A DNA stretch of 64,000 nucleotides, taken from NCBI GenBank assembly GCA_020055645.1, contig CM034546.1, positions 56,482,001-56,546,000 of the forward strand, given 5' to 3'. Within the stretch, counting starts at the first letter, position 1. The number at the start of each line of letters is the position of its first letter. The notes under the pieces were generated by a model that saw only the letters and a program-made list of their open reading frames with translations, did not search any database and was not told the DNA's origin. The stretch is from Tomocerus qinae. Taxonomy: Eukaryota > Arthropoda > Collembola > Entomobryomorpha > Tomoceridae. The translations under genes and the position numbers were made by a program. Shown here in pieces: positions 59,573 to 64,000 of the stretch.

Positions 59573-62066
59573 ATGCTATTTGAATTGTCAACTTTTGTGT
59601 TTATTTTCGTACTTATCTATTTTGTGTATTTACAAAGAAGATCTACTACATTCCCACCTGGTGAGATATTTTAATTTTATAAATCATGTTATACCAATTT
59701 GTAAAAATTTTAAATGGTAAAACATAGACGTAACCATTAATTTTGGCTACAAAGGTCCATTTAGGTGGCCCGTTTTAGGAAATTTTATTCAAGTTGGATT
59801 GGAGCCTCATAAAACAATTATGAAAATGAGGAAAAAGTACGGGAACATTATCGGTCTTCATTTGGGTCCTAAAAGGTATTTGTAATTCTTTAACTGTAAT
59901 AAATAAATAGGAAAAAATTTGTAAATAAATCTATTTTTTACAAATAATAATAATAAAAATAAATCAGGGCGGTCTTTGTCAATGAATATGGACTTGCTAA
60001 AGAAGCGTTTAATGTGCCTGCTTTGAGTGGCCGGCCTAGTATTCCCCATTTAGTGTCAGTAAAAAATGGGATACCTAGAGGTATTATAAAATATCAAAAC
60101 ATAATTTTGTTTATTGTTGATCATGGCTTTTCAAAATCATGTGTAATTTTAGCGCATATGTGATGTCAAGTGTACCATCCACGTAGATATTGCTATAAAA
60201 CACTAATTCTTGATTTTTCCAGTTTTCACAAAAGCAGTACTTTTACTGTTCAGTCTCAGTGTATAAGTATTGAAAAATTGAGTTTTAAGTTGATGGAATT
60301 TGTTTAGGAATTAGCTCAACATCTGAAAAAGTCTGGACAGAACAGCGTCGGTTTGCTTTTTCATACATTCAATCCGGACTTCGGAATGGTGTACCTATTG
60401 AAAACTTAATCCTAAACGAAGCAAATGAATTGATTGACCATTTAAAAGAAAACTGCGGGAGATCAATTTCTACAGAGAATGTTTTCAACATTCCAGTAAT
60501 AAATTCTATATGGAGCATCATAACTGGAGAAAGATATTCAGTGACGGATGCAAAGTTGTTAAAAATAACAGAAAACCTAAGCAGGTAAGGTATTAAGTAT
60601 GACATTACCCAATTTACTTATGACTTTCTCAATGTGGACCTTTTAAAACGACTTATTTATTTTCCTTTCATAGTTTCTTAGCAGGGCATTTTATTATATA
60701 AACTACATTAAAGTAAAAAGCCTTTCAATTTTAAGTTATGTTATTAGGCAGAATTAACATTTTTAAAAGGAGATCAGATGTCAAATATGTTATTTCAGTA
60801 TTCATTTAAATTTGGAGAATAATATAACCGATAAGAAAATATAATGGACAGGTTTGCGTTTCAGCGTTTATCTTATTATCCAAACTTAAACGAATACTGT
60901 AATATTTTGGTCCAACCGAATAAAATATAAAATTAAATCAGATCAGTCTATGAAATTAAAGATTAACCTCCGCTGCCGCAGCCCAAGGAATATTGGTCTA
61001 CTTCCCTAAATGGTCGAAACTTTTTCCGAGATTGTCTGGCTACAATTATGTCATGTCTAGCGTTAATTCGGCTCAAGAATTTGCACAAGAAGTAATAAGT
61101 CGGCACAAAGAAACTTATAAAGAAGGAATTCAAAGGGATTTCGTAGACTGCTATTTACAGAAAATAGAGACTACAACTGACATTAATTCCTCATTCTTTG
61201 GAAGTGTGGGAGGTATTCAAACTACATTAAGTAGCATTTAAATTTTACTGTTTCTAATTTTTACCTTCAATAAATCTATTCTACCACTTATAAGTCAAAA
61301 GTTTGACGTTTATGATGTTTCAAAATTATCCACTTTTAGAGGAAAACTTAAAGCATTGTCTTTTCGACATTCTATTGGCCGGGTCGGAGACTGTAGCTTC
61401 TACTTTGAGATGGACTGTATATTTATTGGCATTTTACCCTGAAATACAGGAAAAACTAAGTAAAATTATTAAAACACAATTACCTTTCAAGAAACTGCCT
61501 ACCTTAAAAGATCGACAAATGTAAAAATATTGCTTTTTATATTTGTAGTGTATTTACCTGATAAATTATCATAAAATGCATTCGTATCTAGAAATGGTAT
61601 TTATTTATGCTGTTTTAGGTTGCCTTATGTAGAAGCAGTTATCGCAGAAGTTCTCAGATTCAGTTCCGACGTTCCTATAGGGTGCTTCCACGAAGCTATT
61701 GAAGATGTCAAATTTCATGGATATATCATTCCAAAAGGCACTTTGGTTGCTGCCAATCTGTATGGAATTGCCCACGACCCAGATGTTTGGAAAGATCCAG
61801 AAGTATTTAGACCTGAACGATTCTTGAATGAAGATGAAACAGAAATACTTAACAATTTGACAATGATTCCTTTCTCAATTGGTCGGAGAGTGTGCCCGGG
61901 TGAATCTGTAGCCCGAGACGAACTATTTATTTTTACAATGAGATTATTCCAGTATTTTAAAGTAGAATTTGACCCAAATGAGCCATTGCCCTTACTTGGA
62001 CATGTAAATGGCCTGACGCTTTCACCAATCCCTCACAAGGTGGTGTTCACCTCAAAATTTGTGTAG
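59573..62066 (+). CDS. Cytochrome P450, CYP2 clan, copy 5
   Basis: Exons 59573-59660, 59755-59875, 59968-60080, 60308-60584, 60962-61212, 61340-61520, 61619-62066, giving 492 residues. All landmark motifs are present: PPGP, C-helix WTEQR, I-helix AGSETVAS, EVLR, FRPERF, FSIGRRVCPGESVA. Exon 5 uses the acceptor AAAG|A, which gives RLTSAAAAQG in frame. Intron 6 and exon 7 are almost identical to copy 4, whereas exons 1-3 and introns 4-5 are clearly more diverged. An acceptor 11 bp before the ATG (TTTTTTACAG|TGTAG) implies a leader intron, which would now contain LINE-2. Probably functional microsomal monooxygenase. Confidence 0.92.
60792..60908. mobile_element. Remnant of the intron-4 palindromic MITE in P450 copy 5
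   Basis: The ends TTCAGTATTCATTTAAATTTG and CAAACTTAAACGAATACTGT, with internal ATAACCGATAAGAAAATATAA and TTTGCGTTTCAGCG, match the element at 51106-51300. Most of the right arm and loop is lost. The same intron position in copies 4 and 5 implies one insertion before duplication. Confidence 0.65.
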
Positions 62067-62094
62067 TAAAAAATGAATCCCCGTTTAGTACTAA

Positions 62095-62100
62095 AATAAA
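62095..62100 (+). terminator. Poly(A) signal of P450 copy 5
   Basis: AATAAA 29 bp after the stop codon, in the same context as behind copy 4. Confidence 0.55.
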
Positions 62101-62189
62101 CTATTTAAATAAATGACACTGAAATTTTCGAAGATAATCAGATAACAATATTCCAAATCCTTTTTTGTATTTTCCAATTTTACTTATAT

Positions 62190-62350
62190 TAAGTAATAAA
62201 ATGGACAAAATATTAGAAATGTACTTGAGCAAAACCCTGTGGAGTGAATACATTCTATTACTCTGCTGTTTATGACCTGACAATAATAATGTTTATAATC
62301 TAAATACTGATATAGAGATACCTGCACTCTGCACCTTATCAACAGGAAAC
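62190..62350 (-). pseudogene. IR-A 5' end remnant behind P450 copy 5
   Basis: On the minus strand, CACCTTATCAAC-type upstream sequence, then codons for GHKQQSNRMYSLHRVLL, match the 5' UTR and signal-peptide start of IR-A2 (GHKQQ...SNKMCLLHRVLL). The match ends after the signal-peptide start, and the remainder of the receptor is absent. Confidence 0.75.
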
Positions 62351-62504
62351 TATGTGATGCAAAATGGTATAGGTAACAACAATTTAGTAAATTTGTATTA
62401 CGTTATTTGGTTAATAGACATGGTTACCTTAAAACTGATAACGGTAAAATTGGTAAATAAAAACAAACGTCAAGCAGTAACAAAAGCCTCTCTTTCTCGA
62501 TTAG

Positions 62505-63532
62505 TGGACGCCTTATATAAAACTTGTGTAAATACTAAGAATAAAGGTGTAGCTAAATCGCTAAATCAGGGGGTTTGAAAATATGGCATGAAAATTATGC
62601 ACTAAAGACGAAACAATTTATCTTGAGAAATAATCATGTATTTTCTGAAAATTTATTGGAGAGATGGCAACTTTAGTCCTCAATCACATTTCACGCACTT
62701 GAAAGATAGTGGTATTTATAATAAAATAGATAAATGATATTGCACAGTTTACATACATGCAAAAGACACATGCACATGCACTCCAAGAAATATACAAAAA
62801 TGATAAAAATGATCCTCACGCTAGTCCCGGTTTGACAAACTAAGAGGCTTGATTCGCTAAAGTTTGAAGACACTATTGACAGCCAAGAAAAATTAATGCG
62901 CGCCGCTACTGGCTGAATTTGTTTCGAAATCCGACTAGCTGCAGAACCCACGGGTCATATCATTTAAATTATAATTTGCAAAACTGCTGACTTGGCTCAC
63001 CTCTCAACCTCAATCACAGTTTTACGATGACCGCAGGAGCCTCGCTTGCTCAACTGTAGCAAGTGTAATTCCTGATAATATTTCATGGTATAACACCAAT
63101 TTAACAGTTTTATCACCAACATGAACATAAAACCTTGATTAATTGTATTTCAGTTGCAAGTGTAATTGACTTATTTAGTTCACTACATACGTTTGGAATT
63201 TCCTGGAGGTTTATTTCTAAAAATACACAATATTTAACATTCATAAGAATATTTTCGTTTTTTATAATAAACATTATTTTAGTGGTAAAATTGTACTTGA
63301 AACGTAGTTATTGTGGAATAAATAACAATATTATAGTTATTCAATACTTTTATCACAATCCAACTAAAGTATTTAAGTAGTACATATTTTGCTCGATTAT
63401 AAACCATCGCTTTCCAGACAACGGATGAACATTAGTTTTGAAGTGGTAACATTAACATAGAGAAATAAAAAAACTTAGGTTTTTATTTGAAATCTACCTA
63501 CTATTAGTATTCTTTTTGATAGGGTTGCTAAA
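62505..63532 (+). repeat. P450 subgroup-2 5' flank, copy 3
   Basis: A shortened version of the flank at 47265. It starts with CGCCTTATATAAAACTTGTG (TATATAAAA at 62514-62522) and later has TAAAACCTTG...TTTCAGTTGCAAGTG. It lacks the long middle section of the other two copies. No gene is supported in it. Confidence 0.6.
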
Positions 63533-64000
63533 ATGCTTGTAGAATTGTCAACTCTTGTGTTTTTTCTCGCACTTTTCTATTTTGTGTATTCACAAAGAAG
63601 ATCTGAAACGTTTCCACCTGGTGAGATATTTAAATTTCATAAAATATATTTGTAAACTTTTGAAACGTAAAATATATTCGTAACCAAAACCATTAATTGC
63701 CTACTAAGGTCCATTTAGATGGCCCATTATAGGAAATTTTATTCAAGTTGGTTTGGAGCCTCATAAAACAATTATGAAAATGAAGAAAAACTACGGCGAT
63801 ATTATCGGTCTTTATCTGGGTCCTAAAAGGTACTTATAATTCTTTAGCTGTAATAAATTTTAAGAAAATTGTAAATAAAATGTATTTTTTTTCAATTCAG
63901 AGCAGTGTTTATCAATGAATATGGACTTGCTAAAGAGGCTTTTAATGTGCCTGCTTTAAGTGGCCGACCTAATTTTCCACATTTAGTATCGCTAGAAAAT
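63533..64000 (+). CDS. Cytochrome P450, CYP2 clan, copy 6, partial
   Basis: Exon 1 63533-63620 (membrane anchor MLVELSTLVFFLALFYFVY, QRR, PPG), exon 2 63719-63839 (PFRWPIIGNFIQVGLEPHK and the following residues) and the start of exon 3 from 63901 (RAVFINEYGLAKEAF), which runs off the window. Lengths and phases of exons 1 and 2 equal those of copies 1-3 and 5. The leader acceptor TTGATAG|GGTTGC before the ATG groups it with copies 4 and 5. The rest, including the heme loop, lies beyond the window, so integrity is unknown. Confidence 0.88.

Overview
The window is AT-rich nuclear DNA of an arthropod. It carries divergent ionotropic-receptor-like (IR) genes, an insect-type gustatory receptor with short phase-0 3' exons, a tandem array of CYP2-clan cytochrome P450 genes, and many short non-autonomous transposons and LINEs. 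Long families of divergent IRs together with CYP2-clan P450 arrays would fit a springtail (Collembola), but the species cannot be fixed from sequence alone.

Layout. 1-8.1 kb: repeats, a tRNA-like pol III element, a mariner-like MITE, a relict dehydrogenase exon, one IR-like gene (A1, minus strand) and a hAT-type MITE with an exact 8-bp target duplication just upstream of the next IR. 8.3-25.4 kb: three more intronless IR-like genes (B1 plus, B2 minus, C plus), separated by a 5'-truncated LINE with RT and RNase H, a hairpin repeat, a dispersed repeat and an 888-bp element with 8-bp target duplications. 26.2-64.0 kb: six P450 copies, all on the plus strand, with a gustatory receptor gene between copies 1 and 2. 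Copies 1, 2 and 5 have exons of exactly 88/121/113/277/251/181/448 nt. Copy 4 differs only by six nt in exon 1. Copy 3 has a shortened exon 4 and a changed I-helix. Copy 6 runs off the end of the window.

The array falls into two subgroups with different 5' flanks (copies 1-3 and 4-6). An intact IR-like gene (A2) sits antisense behind P450 copy 3. Decayed remnants of the same IR lie behind copies 2 and 5, so P450 and IR appear to have been duplicated as one unit, with the IR lost again in most units. Transposons that differ between paralogous flanks (a foldback element, MITEs, a LINE with a hAT MITE inside it) date insertions relative to the duplications.

Functionally, the chemoreceptors (five IR-like, one Gr) and detoxification-type P450s make this a chemosensory and xenobiotic gene region. 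No operon-like co-regulation is implied. Assignments rest on visible motifs, exon-intron consistency among paralogues and family knowledge. No searches were run.
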